A DNA stretch of 13,147 bases from PALSA-555 sp036521915 (lineage in GTDB: Bacteria > Actinomycetota > Acidimicrobiia > IMCC26256 > PALSA-555). Of the stretch, positions 6,497-13,147 are shown one piece after another. The first letter of the stretch is position 1. Each line of letters starts with the position of its first letter. The notes under the pieces were generated by a model. It was not told where the DNA came from. It did no database searches and worked only from the letters and a program-made list of their open reading frames with translations. A program made the translations under genes and the position numbers. The stretch covers positions 1 to 13,147 of the forward strand of contig DATDGU010000236.1 in the NCBI GenBank assembly GCA_036521915.1. The letters are read 5' to 3'.

Positions 6497-7651
6497 TCAC
6501 GGACGCTCGGGCAGCGCCTCGGCGATGAGCTTGCCGATCTGGTCGTTCTCGATCAGGAACCCGTCGTGGCCGCGGCTCGAGGACACGACCCTGACGTCGA
6601 CCGTGCCCGGGACGAGCTCGGCAAGCTCGTACTGCAGGCGCAACGGGTAGAGCCGGTCGCTGTCGATCCCCGCGACCGTCACTTCGGCCTCGATCTGGGA
6701 CAGCGCGGCAGCGATCCCGCCACGCGCGCGACCGAGGTCGTGGTGGTTCATCGCGTCGCTGAGCGCGATGTAGCTGTTGGCGTCGAACCGCCGCGTCAGC
6801 CGGTCGGCCTGGTGGTCGAGATATGACTCCACGGCGTACCGCCCGCCGGCGAGTGGATCCTCGCCCTCCTGCGGGTTGCGGCCGAAGCGCTCCGCCAGCT
6901 CGGGTTCGCTGCGGTAGCTGATGTGGCCGATTTGTCGTGCCAGGCCCATGCCGCGATGCGGGCCGTCCCCCGGCTGCGCCTCGTAGTAGTCCCCGCCGCG
7001 GAACCGGGGGTCGGCACGGATGGCCTGGATCTGCACGGAGCACAGGGCGATCTGTTCCGCCGTGGCTTCCGCACCCGTCGAGATCACGATCATCGACGCG
7101 ACCCGGGACGGATGTCCCACGGCCCACTCGAGCGCGCGCATCCCACCCATCGACCCGCCGACGACGGCTGCCCAGCGTGCGACCCTCAGATGGTCGGCGA
7201 GCGCGGCTTCGACCACCACCTGGTCTCGGATCGTGATACGCGGAAAGCGTGCGCCGTACGGCCGCCGGTCGGGTGCGTCCGAAGCCGGGCCGGTCGTCCC
7301 CTGACATCCGCCGAGGACGTTCGGGCAGACGACGAAGAAGCGGTTCGTGTCGATGGCCCGCCCGGGCCCGATCATCGCATCCCACCAGCCGACTCGCGGG
7401 TGGCCTGGCCCGGCCAGTCCGGCTGCATGGCTGTCGCCGGTGAGTGCGTGCAGCACGAGGATGGCATTGCTGCGCCGCGGGTTCAGCTCGCCCCACGTCT
7501 CGTACGCCACCTCGACGGGTGTGAGCACGCCGCCCGCCTCGAGCGCGAGCGGCGCGTTCTGGAACAGGTGTGCGAACCGTCGCTCGCCGGGATCGTCACC
7601 CGGGCGCCATGCCCCGCTCGCGGGTGGCGCTGCAGGCAAGCGTGCGCCCAT
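6497..7651 (-). CDS. metX: homoserine O-acetyltransferase
   Basis: A 384-residue alpha/beta-hydrolase-fold enzyme that transfers acetyl from acetyl-CoA to homoserine, the first committed step of the methionine branch; its product is the substrate of MetY. Visible: VAYETWGELNPRRSNAILVL then HALTGDSHAAG; the family block WWDAMIGPGRAIDTNRFFVV; NVLGGCQGTTGP; and the nucleophile elbow VVGGSMGGMRALEW with Ser 167. The block DRLYPLRLQYELA follows, with the predicted catalytic Asp 332, and then SSRGHDGFLIE with His 362. All three triad residues are present. ATG 7651 gives the usual family length; an upstream GTG at 7702 would add 17 unsupported residues. Neither has a clear ribosome-binding site. The gene lies alone, separated from metY by two opposite-strand genes. 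Confidence 0.95.
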   Translation of the reverse strand: MGARLPAAPPASGAWRPGDDPGERRFAHLFQNAPLALEAGGVLTPVEVAYETWGELNPRRSNAILVLHALTGDSHAAGLAGPGHPRVGWWDAMIGPGRAIDTNRFFVVCPNVLGGCQGTTGPASDAPDRRPYGARFPRITIRDQVVVEAALADHLRVARWAAVVGGSMGGMRALEWAVGHPSRVASMIVISTGAEATAEQIALCSVQIQAIRADPRFRGGDYYEAQPGDGPHRGMGLARQIGHISYRSEPELAERFGRNPQEGEDPLAGGRYAVESYLDHQADRLTRRFDANSYIALSDAMNHHDLGRARGGIAAALSQIEAEVTVAGIDSDRLYPLRLQYELAELVPGTVDVRVVSSSRGHDGFLIENDQIGKLIAEALPERP

Positions 7652-7702
7652 CGTCAGGGTTGGTTCCGTGCCGTCAGCCGTTGGCGGTGAACGCGGTCCC
7701 AC

Positions 7703-8242
7703 GACCGGTCACTCTGTCGTTGCTCGACAACTCGACGCTGGGCGCTTGGAGCAACACCTCGACCGCTCGCGCGTGTGCTTCGTGTGCATTGGCGAGCACC
7801 GCGTCACCGGTCCTAAATATCCAAGAGGTCCCAGGAAGTGTAGCCACCGTGGTCAACCGAGCCGTTCGGCCCGCGCCGCCGCGAAGCGACCCGGCCGTTA
7901 CGTGACATCGGAAGGATCGGTTCTGTCGCACCGCCCCAGCGGGTGCATGCCTCCTCGGCGGAAACCGTCCGCACTGCCGGAAGCAATCGAGTATCCGGCG
8001 CGTGATGCCAACACCTCGCGGCGAAACAGCGATGGGCCGGGATGCCCGTCGGACACAGGGCGCGATGGTGCCCGATCACCGGGCTGCGTGTGGACATTGG
8101 CTGGCGTCGCGATCGAGGCGTGAAATGGCCACGGACCGAGGGGAGTCGGACGATCGTCAGTCTGTGAGAAGTCCGTAAGCACGCGAAGACGTTGCACTGG
8201 CGGTCGATCACGGCCGGAATACCGCTGGGAACGGGTCCAGCC
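7703..8242. other. interval upstream of metX without a recognisable gene
   Basis: About 540 bases. A minus-strand frame ending at 7674 contains DAVLANAHEAHARAVEVLLQ, which looks protein-like but matches no family I recognise. Because actinobacterial met genes often have SAM-responsive leaders, I looked for SAM-I/SAM-IV core motifs on the minus strand and found none. The 3' end of the epoxide-hydrolase-like gene lies just to the right. Confidence 0.45.
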
Positions 8243-8626
8243 TTATCCCATCCGGCTGGTGAACTGGTCCATGTCGAAATAGTCGCGCCATGCGTTGATC
8301 TTGCCGTCACTGACCTCGAAGGTCCCCATGACCGGCAGCTCGAACGACTTGTCCGGGAGCCTGAAGACGTCCACCCGTTCGGTCATCACGACTGGACCAT
8401 CGGCTGCGATGTTGATGACGCGGAACTCGATGCCCTCGATGCCTGGCGGGCCAGGGCGGATGAACGAGGCGATCGTGTTGGCGATGGCCTCCCTGCCGGC
8501 GACCGGCGCAAGCGGGATGTTGTGGTAGACGGCGTCGTCGGTGAAAAACGCAGCCAGCTCCTCGGCCCCGATATTTTCGGACCATGCCGCGCAGAACCTG
8601 CGCACCACCTCGATCGGGCTCTCCAT
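8243..8626 (-). CDS. limonene-1,2-epoxide hydrolase-like protein
   Basis: A 127-residue cone-shaped (SnoaL/NTF2-like) protein. Unlike most members of this large fold group, it keeps the residue set of limonene-1,2-epoxide hydrolase. These are Tyr 34 and Asn 36 in DAVYHNIP, Arg 84 and Asp 86 in TERVDVFRL, and Trp 113 and Asp 115 in NAWRDYFD. In the Rhodococcus enzyme the Asp-Arg-Asp triad and the Tyr/Asn pair activate water to open an epoxide. Hydrolysis of a small hydrophobic epoxide is therefore likely; the true substrate is unknown. ATG 8626 is secure: GGGAGGAG lies five bases upstream. The gene stands alone, with an apparent YceI remnant just upstream. Confidence 0.85.
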   Translation of the reverse strand: MESPIEVVRRFCAAWSENIGAEELAAFFTDDAVYHNIPLAPVAGREAIANTIASFIRPGPPGIEGIEFRVINIAADGPVVMTERVDVFRLPDKSFELPVMGTFEVSDGKINAWRDYFDMDQFTSRMG

Positions 8627-8718
8627 CGGGCTCCTCCCGCGGTCGATCTTCGGCGAAGTTAGCAATACCCTCCAATGTGCGACCCCGTACGAGGGTCACC
8701 CTTTCGGCAGCGCGCTGA

Positions 8719-8804
8719 ATGACCTCAGGGAAGCGGCCGCGAACATTGGTAATCATGAGATGGCGGCCGATGAACTCGACTACACGCTGCTCGGCGCACC
8801 ACCA
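8719..8804 (-). pseudogene. YceI-like gene remnant
   Basis: On the minus strand, codons from 8804 down to about 8724 read WWCAEQRVVEFIGRHLMIT and then NVRGRFPEV. The block 'VVEFxxRHLMITxVRGRF' is the N-terminal signature of YceI-family proteins (lipocalin-like isoprenoid-binding periplasmic or secreted proteins). The homology ends after about 30 residues and no other YceI block follows in any minus-strand frame before the epoxide-hydrolase gene. No start codon or ribosome-binding site precedes it. I read it as a short relic of a deleted yceI gene. The match rests on motif recall. Confidence 0.5.
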
Positions 8805-8955
8805 TGTTGCTCCGCCGTTCTGTAGATGAGGCCGGGCTCCAGTCATCCACCTCCGATACGTTGTTGCACCAGCGGCGCGCGAGCGCCGAGTGACCTCCGC
8901 TCGCGGGTAGGCCAGGCGACAGCCTGTACTACGCACCCCGGCGCAGGAGCCGCCG
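8805..8955. other. upstream region of tesB
   Basis: About 150 bases between the YceI relic and tesB. It contains AGGAG at 8945-8949, six bases before the tesB ATG. I could not define a convincing promoter; TGTACTAC near 8925 is a possible extended -10 without a good -35. Confidence 0.4.
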
Positions 8956-9795
8956 ATGCCTGATCTCGCATCGTTGCTCGAACTTGAAGTGCTCGACCGC
9001 GATCTTTTCCGGGCGACGAACGAACCCGATGCGAGCAAACGGCGGTCGTTGTATGGCGGGCAGGTCGCCGGCCAGGCGCTCCGCGCCGCTGGAATGACGG
9101 TGTCGGCGAAGCGGGTGCCCCATTCGCTGCACGGCTACTTCCTGCGCCCCGGCCGCGTAGATCGTCCGGTCATTCTCCAGGTGGACCGCGACCGCGACGG
9201 CGGATCGTTCTCGGCCCGCCACGTCCGTGCGGTGCAGGACGGTGAGGTGATCTTCTCGATGATCGCGTCCTTCCAGGCGTCCGAGCCCGGCGTCACGTAC
9301 GACGCGGTGCCGACGCGCGGCGGTGGGGAGCCCGAGGCGCTCACGAGCCGCGCCTCCGCGCTCTTGATCGATGTCCGCGAGGTCACGCCGACCCGCATCG
9401 GCCACGGGCAGCTCCGGCACTCCGACCGGCTCTGGGTCCGCGCCGCGGCAAGGCTGCCCGACGATCCCCTGGCGCACGCGTGCGCGCTCGCCTATGTGTC
9501 GGACCTCGGGTCCGGCTTCGGGCAGGTCGATGTCGAGGGCCTTGCCGCGGGTGGGCCGAGCATCGATCACAGCGTGTGGTTCCACGAGCCAGTCCGCGCC
9601 GACGAGTGGATGCTGCTCGAGCTGTGGCCGCTCAAGGCCGGCAACGCGCGGGGCGTGTATCAGGGGTCGCTCCGCAGTCGGAGCGGTGCGCTCGGCGCGG
9701 TGTTCGCGCAGGAGATGCTGCTGCGTCACGGGCTGCTCCCACCCGAGATGCTGGAGCGGATGGCCGAATACCTGGGGCTGACGCCGTCCGAGTGA
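8956..9795 (+). CDS. tesB: acyl-CoA thioesterase II
   Basis: A 279-residue double-hotdog protein that hydrolyses acyl-CoA to free fatty acid and CoA in the cytoplasm. The first half has the family block SLYGGQVAGQALRAAGMTV (31-49), HSLHGYFLRPG (56-66) and RDRDGGSFSARHVRAVQDG (78-96). The second half has ALAYVSDLG with Asp 183, PSIDHSVWFHEP with Ser 202, and FAQEMLLRH with Gln 252. These align with the Asp-Thr-Gln catalytic set of E. coli TesB, with Ser in place of Thr. Length is normal for the family. ATG 8956 is preceded by AGGAG with six-base spacing. It is not visibly linked to a fatty-acid operon here. Confidence 0.93.
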   Translation: MPDLASLLELEVLDRDLFRATNEPDASKRRSLYGGQVAGQALRAAGMTVSAKRVPHSLHGYFLRPGRVDRPVILQVDRDRDGGSFSARHVRAVQDGEVIFSMIASFQASEPGVTYDAVPTRGGGEPEALTSRASALLIDVREVTPTRIGHGQLRHSDRLWVRAAARLPDDPLAHACALAYVSDLGSGFGQVDVEGLAAGGPSIDHSVWFHEPVRADEWMLLELWPLKAGNARGVYQGSLRSRSGALGAVFAQEMLLRHGLLPPEMLERMAEYLGLTPSE

Positions 9796-9992
9796 CCCGA
9801 TCGGCGCTCGGGACGATCGCGTGAGCGGCGTCAGCCCCGGTGGCAGCGTCGGGTGACAATGATCCGACCGGACCCCCGGCTCCAGCGCGAGGCACGGGGT
9901 GACGTCGCGTAGGATCGCGTTGCATCGGAGCCGTTCTCGGTTAGGAGCCGTTCATCTGCACTGGGTGTCGGTCACGAAGCTAGGAGTGGCCA

Positions 9993-10542
9993 GTGGGCAT
10001 CGCGTACCGCCTTGATCCACGCCTCGGGTGCACCTTCGTGGTCTGGGATCGGACAGTGACTGCAGAGGTGTGGCGCGCCCACCTTGATCGCATGTTCTCT
10101 GACCCCGCGTTTCCGGCCGGTCGCCGCTGCCTCGCCGATTTGAGCACCGCGGGCGAAGCACCGAGCATCACCGGCGAGATCATCGAAGAGATGGGGAAGC
10201 GGTTCAACGTGGAGTTCGAGGTGCGGACTCTGATGCGGCTAGCCATGATCCCCAACGGCCAACTGGGAAAAGGCGCGACAACTCATCGACCATGAGGTTT
10301 CGGTTCCTGGCCTCCAAGGCATGTTGTTCAACGAACTATCCGTCGCCTGTGTGTGGCTCGGGCTGGCGGTCAATGATGCTCGGCCGATCCTCGAGGACAT
10401 GCGAGCCTTCGAGGCACGTGACGGCCGACGACGTTGGTATGGATGGCCTGCACCTCGCTCGCATGGGAACACGAGTCGCACTCAACGCGCTCTTCGACCG
10501 CCTTCCCAACCTGCGCCTCGACCAGGACGAGGCGCAGCGTGA
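9993..10542 (+). pseudogene. frameshifted small STAS-like protein
   Basis: The first frame starts at GTG 9993, six bases after AGGAG, and reads MGIAYRLDPRLGCTFVVWDR, then a block containing FPAGRRCLADLSTA, then MRLAMIPNGQ. It soon stops, at 10295. A frame shifted by +1 continues the same protein as WEKARQLIDHEVSVPGLQGM, then LFNELSVACVWLGLAVNDAR and PILEDMRAF, open to 10542. Removing one G near 10257-10258 would restore MIPNANWEKARQL. The pattern (strand, 'xGRRCLADLxxA', 'WEKAR', 'VFNELxxACxWLGV') matches a roughly 140-residue actinobacterial family that resembles STAS/SpoIIAA proteins; its function is unknown to me. The region after about 10430 no longer looks native. Either a real frameshift mutation or a one-base sequence error would explain it. 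Confidence 0.55.
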
Positions 10543-10686
10543 CGACGCACACATCCACGGGCGACACGCTGTTTCGCAGCCCGACCGCGTTGCCCGTTGC
10601 GTGGGGCTGAGTTCTGCTATTCCTGCGCACAACTGCCCATGAAACCCAACCCACTTGCAGTGCGGCCGATGGCGTGATCGGTGCGG

Positions 10687-11430
10687 CTAAGGAGAATTCG
10701 TCGCGAGTTGGCAGCGGGCCACGAGGAACACGGGTACGGGGTCCTCGCCGGGTGCCGCTGATCGCCACTCGTCTGGGCCGGGCGGCTCGAGCATCGAGTT
10801 GAGTACGAAGCCGTGGATTGCGAGCGCGTTGAGATAGGTGGACAACATCCGGTGATTGGCGCCCACCCGCTGACGCAACGTCGAGTGCGCGGCGCTCGCG
10901 GCCCACCAACCTTCCGCGTAGTAACCGCGACCAGCGGCCCAAGAGGCGGAGACGTCGGGTCCCCATCCGGGGAAACACGGGTGCAGGATCGAGAACACGA
11001 ACCAGCCGCCGGGTCGCAGCACACGAGCGACGGTGCGGAGTGCCCCATCGAGGTCGTCGATGTCAGAGAGTCCGAAATGAGAGACCACGCCGTCGAACAC
11101 CACGTCGCAGAGAGCCCGAGGCGAGGCAACGTCCTTGTGTACGTAGGCGATACCCAGCGGACCTTGTTGCTCGATTGCCCGCGCCCTGTCGAGCAGCGCC
11201 CCTGACAGATCCAGGCCGGTGACCCGAGCGCCCCGCCGGGCCAGCTCTCGGCTGATCCGTCCGTGCCCGCACGCAAGATCCAGCACCCGTTGATCCCTCA
11301 CATCCCCGATGAGTGCCAAGAGTCCGACATCGGGGTTTGAGGCGTAGGAGTCGGGGTTGGATCCTTCGTAGAAGTCAGCGACTCCGTCATAGCGAGCCTC
11401 GGGTAACGTCACGCAGGAGACGGTACCCAT
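10687..11430 (-). CDS. class I SAM-dependent methyltransferase
   Basis: About 247 residues from ATG 11430. It contains RYDGVADFYEG near the start, then VLDLACGHGRISRELARRGA (motif I, the SAM-binding glycine loop). It continues with VTGLDLSGALLDRARA (motif II with the acidic Asp), DVVFDGVVSHFGLSDID and ALRTVARVLRPGGWFVFSIL (motifs near the active site). This is the Methyltransf_11/25 layout; the acceptor cannot be told from sequence. The start is uncertain: the same frame is open to TTG 11502, and GTG 11412 is also possible; no candidate has a clear ribosome-binding site. The gene is transcribed away from the DinB gene, with which it shares a short divergent intergenic region. Confidence 0.85.
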   Translation of the reverse strand: MGTVSCVTLPEARYDGVADFYEGSNPDSYASNPDVGLLALIGDVRDQRVLDLACGHGRISRELARRGARVTGLDLSGALLDRARAIEQQGPLGIAYVHKDVASPRALCDVVFDGVVSHFGLSDIDDLDGALRTVARVLRPGGWFVFSILHPCFPGWGPDVSASWAAGRGYYAEGWWAASAAHSTLRQRVGANHRMLSTYLNALAIHGFVLNSMLEPPGPDEWRSAAPGEDPVPVFLVARCQLATNSP

Positions 11431-11531
11431 TTGCGCGCGCGTTCGGGAGGGCGGCGAGCTGCGCCGCTCGGCCGGACCGTCCCCAACTCTCATCGAACTC
11501 AAGCGGTCCTCGGCTGTAAGACTCGTCGCCC

Positions 11532-12125
11532 ATGATCGACGAGTTTGCGAAGGACTACCTGCACGGTGATCTGCGCGACGTCCGAGCGACGATGCTCTGG
11601 AAGCTTGAAGGCCTCATTGAGTACGACGCCCGCCGACCGCTGACCACCACCGGGACGAACCTCCTCGGCCTAATCAAGCACCTCACCAAGACGGAAGCCC
11701 TGTACTTCGGCGATGTGTTCGGGCGCCCGTTCCCCGAACGACTGCCCTGGTGGGGGGATGACGACTTCGAACCCTTTGCCGACATGTGGGCCACTGCGGA
11801 CGAGTCGCGTGACGAGATCGTCGAGCGCTACAGACGCGTCTGGGACCACTCGGACGCAACCATCGCCGGCCTCGACATCGACACGCCCGGCCACGTGCCC
11901 TGGTGGCCACGCCCCGACGTGAAGTTCTTCAACGTCCTGGTCCACGTGCTCACCGAGACCAACCGGCACGCCGGGCACGCCGACATCCTGCGCGAGCAGC
12001 TGGACGGCGCGGTCGGCACGCAAGAAGGGAGCACGGTCCTGCAAAAGCTGGACACGGCTTTCTGGGTGAACCACTGCGCCAAGATCGAGCGAGCAGCCAA
12101 GAAGGCCGATCCGGCACAGGAATGA
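11532..12125 (+). CDS. DinB/DUF664-family putative metalloenzyme
   Basis: A 197-residue four-helix-bundle protein. Key blocks are GTNLLGLIKHLTKTEALYFG (41-60, His 50), LPWWGDDDFEPFADMW (71-86) and FFNVLVHVLTETNRHAGHAD (132-151, with His 146 and His 149). It ends its core with ILREQLDGA. The His from the second helix plus the 'RHAGHAD' histidines form the usual metal site of the family. In actinobacteria many DUF664 proteins are mycothiol-dependent or similar thiol-transferase-like enzymes, so a role in thiol conjugation or detoxification is plausible but unproven. The ATG has no ribosome-binding site; TAAGACT lies about 8-14 bases upstream and may be a -10 element, suggesting a leaderless transcript. 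It is divergent from the methyltransferase. Confidence 0.88.
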   Translation: MIDEFAKDYLHGDLRDVRATMLWKLEGLIEYDARRPLTTTGTNLLGLIKHLTKTEALYFGDVFGRPFPERLPWWGDDDFEPFADMWATADESRDEIVERYRRVWDHSDATIAGLDIDTPGHVPWWPRPDVKFFNVLVHVLTETNRHAGHADILREQLDGAVGTQEGSTVLQKLDTAFWVNHCAKIERAAKKADPAQE

Positions 12126-12146
12126 CCCTTGGCCACCCCGCGCGCC

Positions 12147-12162
12147 GGCGCGGCCGCGCGCC
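12147..12162. terminator. GC-only hairpin after the DinB gene
   Basis: GGCGCG (12147-12152) and CGCGCC (12157-12162) are perfectly complementary around a four-base loop, about 20 bases after the stop. There is no T-tract, so this is a weak terminator candidate. Confidence 0.3.
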
Positions 12163-12320
12163 CAGCCGATGCGCGCAGCGCCCGTGTGCAACGCGGAGAC
12201 GAACCAAAGAAGTTGCCCAAGAATCTGGTCGGCACCTACGCAGCATCAGTCCCCAGGTGTGTCTTAGAGTCCGGGCAGTACAACATGTGCGGTCAGGTAC
12301 GACCATTGCGGACCTGTGGT

Positions 12321-12368
12321 TTGCCGCTTACAAGGCGGAGGTCGCAGGTTCGAGGCCTGCAACGCCCA
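12321..12368 (+). pseudogene. 3' fragment of a tRNA gene, best read as tRNA-Val(UAC); probable att relic
   Basis: The fragment carries an anticodon arm (TTGCC and GGCGG around GCTTACAA), a five-base variable loop AGGTC, and a perfect T arm (GCAGG, loop TTCGAGG, CCTGC). It ends with a 3' acceptor strand AACGCCC and discriminator A. The loop contains CTTACAA, the form expected for valine anticodon UAC, with one extra G on its 5' side. No matching 5' acceptor strand (GGGCGTT) or D arm lies at the expected place before it, so it cannot be a working tRNA. Integrative elements commonly insert at tRNA 3' ends and leave such partial copies. The integrase remnant about 90 bases downstream supports an old attachment site. 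Confidence 0.6.
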
Positions 12369-12460
12369 CCCGAAACACGAGGTCGGGACCACCGCGCCGC
12401 AGCCGTCACGAGCCCGCGTTCCTCGCGTCCCATAACGATCCCAGAATCGTCTGGAGGGAC

Positions 12461-12639
12461 GTGCGAGGAAGCATCCGCACAAGGTCGTCGGGAAGGTCTA
12501 CGAGCTGCGCGTGGCCCTGAGGAAGGAGCCGGGCACCGGCCCCTGTCGCCAGAAGTCCGTCACCGTTCGTGGTTCGCGAGCGGATGCCCAGCGGGCGCTT
12601 CGGCGGCTCCTCGAGGAGGTCGAGACCGGCCAGCACTAG
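12461..12639 (+). pseudogene. tyrosine integrase N-terminal remnant, frameshifted
   Basis: From GTG 12461 the frame reads MRGSIRTRSSG, the typical opening of phage and ICE integrases ('GSIRKR'). It then needs a shift of frame to continue as KVYELRVALRKEPGTGPCRQ, then KSVTVRGSRADAQRALRRLL and EEVETGQH, ending at TAG 12637-12639. 'YxLRVxLxxxPxTGxxRQKSxTxRGxxxxAxxALxxLxxEV' is the N-terminal arm-binding domain of tyrosine integrases. After the stop, TLDGT continues the family pattern for a few residues and then the similarity is lost. The core-binding and catalytic (R-H-R-Y) domains are absent. This is a dead fragment of the enzyme that would once have acted at the neighbouring tRNA site. Confidence 0.65.
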
Positions 12640-12715
12640 ACGTTGGATGGCACGTGGCGTGCAAGCTGCGTCCTCGACTTCAATTCGACCGTGACGCCTC
12701 AGGGAAGGAATACGG

Positions 12716-13147
12716 ATGCGAGCTATCGCCGTCTCTGAATATGGGGGCTCACCCGCGTTGGTTGAACTTCCCAACCCTGAGCCGGGGGCGGGACAACTGC
12801 TGATCGAGATCCATGCCGCCGGTATGAATCCGATGGATCGCAGCATTGCCAACGGCGACTGGGAGGCTCGGGGGATGCACGCGACGTTCCCATTGGTGAT
12901 GGGCTGCGATCTGGAGGGCGTGGTCGCCGCGGCCGCCGGCAAGACAGCGTTCTTGCCAGGCGACGAGGTGTTCGGCCAGCTGGTCGTGCTACCGCTCGGG
13001 TCGGCGGGAACCTACGCGGAGCGCGTCGTGGTCGGGGAGGAGGCCCCCCGCGTGACGCTCGCGCGCGTACCGGAGGGCCTGGCCCCGGTCATCGCGTCCG
13101 CGCTGCCGACAGCGGGCGGGTCAGCCCTCGACCTGACTGAGCGCGTC
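12716..13147 (+). CDS. zinc-type (MDR) alcohol dehydrogenase / quinone oxidoreductase, N-terminal part
   Basis: 144 codons are visible and the gene runs off the right edge. It starts MRAIAVSEYGGSPALVELPN, then GAGQLLIEIHAAGMNPMDRS, then FPLVMGCDLEGVVAAA, GDEVFGQLVVLPLGSAGTYA and LARVPEGLAPVIASALPTAG. This is the N-terminal catalytic (GroES-like) domain of medium-chain dehydrogenases. 'GxNPxDxxIxxG' and 'GxDxxGVV', without the structural-zinc cysteine cluster, point to the NADPH-dependent quinone-oxidoreductase branch, which lacks zinc. The NADPH-binding Rossmann domain is beyond the window. ATG 12716 has AAGGAA at 12705-12710 with five-base spacing. It begins about 75 bases after the integrase remnant. 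Confidence 0.85.
   Translation, partial: MRAIAVSEYGGSPALVELPNPEPGAGQLLIEIHAAGMNPMDRSIANGDWEARGMHATFPLVMGCDLEGVVAAAAGKTAFLPGDEVFGQLVVLPLGSAGTYAERVVVGEEAPRVTLARVPEGLAPVIASALPTAGGSALDLTERV

Noticed and set aside
6396..7496. 366-codon minus-strand frame overlapping metX
   Set aside because: It is in another frame of the well-supported metX and has an Arg/Pro/Gly-rich composition with no domain.
7652..7900. SAM riboswitch upstream of metX
   Set aside because: I looked for SAM-I and SAM-IV core motifs on the minus strand and saw none; a covariance-model search would settle it.
7674..7931. 85-codon minus-strand frame before metX as a gene
   Set aside because: Part of it looks protein-like, but it has no recognised motif and no ribosome-binding site, and it overlaps the possible metX upstream start.
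10263..10272. GGGAAAA as a programmed -1 slippery site explaining the STAS-like frame break
   Set aside because: The heptamer is in the right register, but the continuing protein is in the +1 frame; a -1 slip would enter a different frame.
10620..10645. CTGCCCATGAAACC as a third copy of the decamer repeat
   Set aside because: It shares only TGCCCAT and AAACC with the repeat, with a G for C change and no tandem copy or flanking similarity.
1..13147. CRISPR array, rRNA genes, transposase or toxin-antitoxin pair
   Set aside because: No regularly spaced repeats, no rRNA sequence, and no recognisable transposase or toxin motifs were seen in any frame.

Overview
The window is a high-GC stretch (roughly two-thirds G+C by eye) with GTG starts, a probable leaderless gene and protein families typical of Actinobacteria: a DUF664-type DinB protein, an L7/L12-like mini-protein, a DUF1003 protein and a MetX/MetY methionine branch. 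I infer an actinobacterium, possibly of the Acidimicrobiia type. The class is a guess from gene style; no rRNA or other marker gene is present.

Layout. Positions 1-2430 are a gene-poor accessory stretch. It holds the 5' end of a VOC/glyoxalase-family gene leaving the window on the left, a fragment resembling the extracellular domain of FtsX, a small L7/L12-like protein, a minus-strand reading frame that looks broken, and a DUF1003 membrane protein with no credible start codon. Two diverged direct repeats lie about 1.5 kb apart here. Each carries a tandem TTGCCCATCA decamer, and the second abuts the broken 5' end of the DUF1003 gene.

Positions 2784-7651 are the metabolic core. On the minus strand are metX (homoserine O-acetyltransferase) and metY (O-acetylhomoserine sulfhydrylase). 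metY overlaps a small CoA-binding (YccU-type) gene by ATGA. Together metX and metY convert homoserine to O-acetylhomoserine and then to homocysteine with sulfide. Between them, on the opposite strand, is a two-gene unit: a single-cysteine OsmC-family protein and an FAD/NAD(P)H monooxygenase-like flavoprotein. A consensus-like sigma70-type promoter sits exactly where an OsmC transcript would begin at its ATG without a leader.

Positions 7652-12125 hold separate single genes: a limonene-epoxide-hydrolase-like enzyme, an acyl-CoA thioesterase II (TesB), a frameshifted small STAS-like protein, a class I SAM methyltransferase and a divergent DinB/DUF664 protein. A minus-strand remnant with a YceI signature lies between the epoxide hydrolase and tesB.

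Positions 12126-12715 look like the scar of an integrated element. There is the 3' part of a tRNA gene (anticodon arm, T arm and 3' acceptor strand, best read as tRNA-Val UAC) with no 5' half. About 90 bp later comes the N-terminal piece of a phage-type tyrosine integrase, broken by a frameshift and a stop. An intact zinc-type (MDR) oxidoreductase gene then runs off the right edge.

I did not find a clearly new multi-gene system. The most interesting signals are the tRNA/integrase scar, the several broken genes (FtsX-like, YceI, STAS-like, integrase), the paired decamer repeats, and the met locus split by the OsmC-flavoprotein unit.
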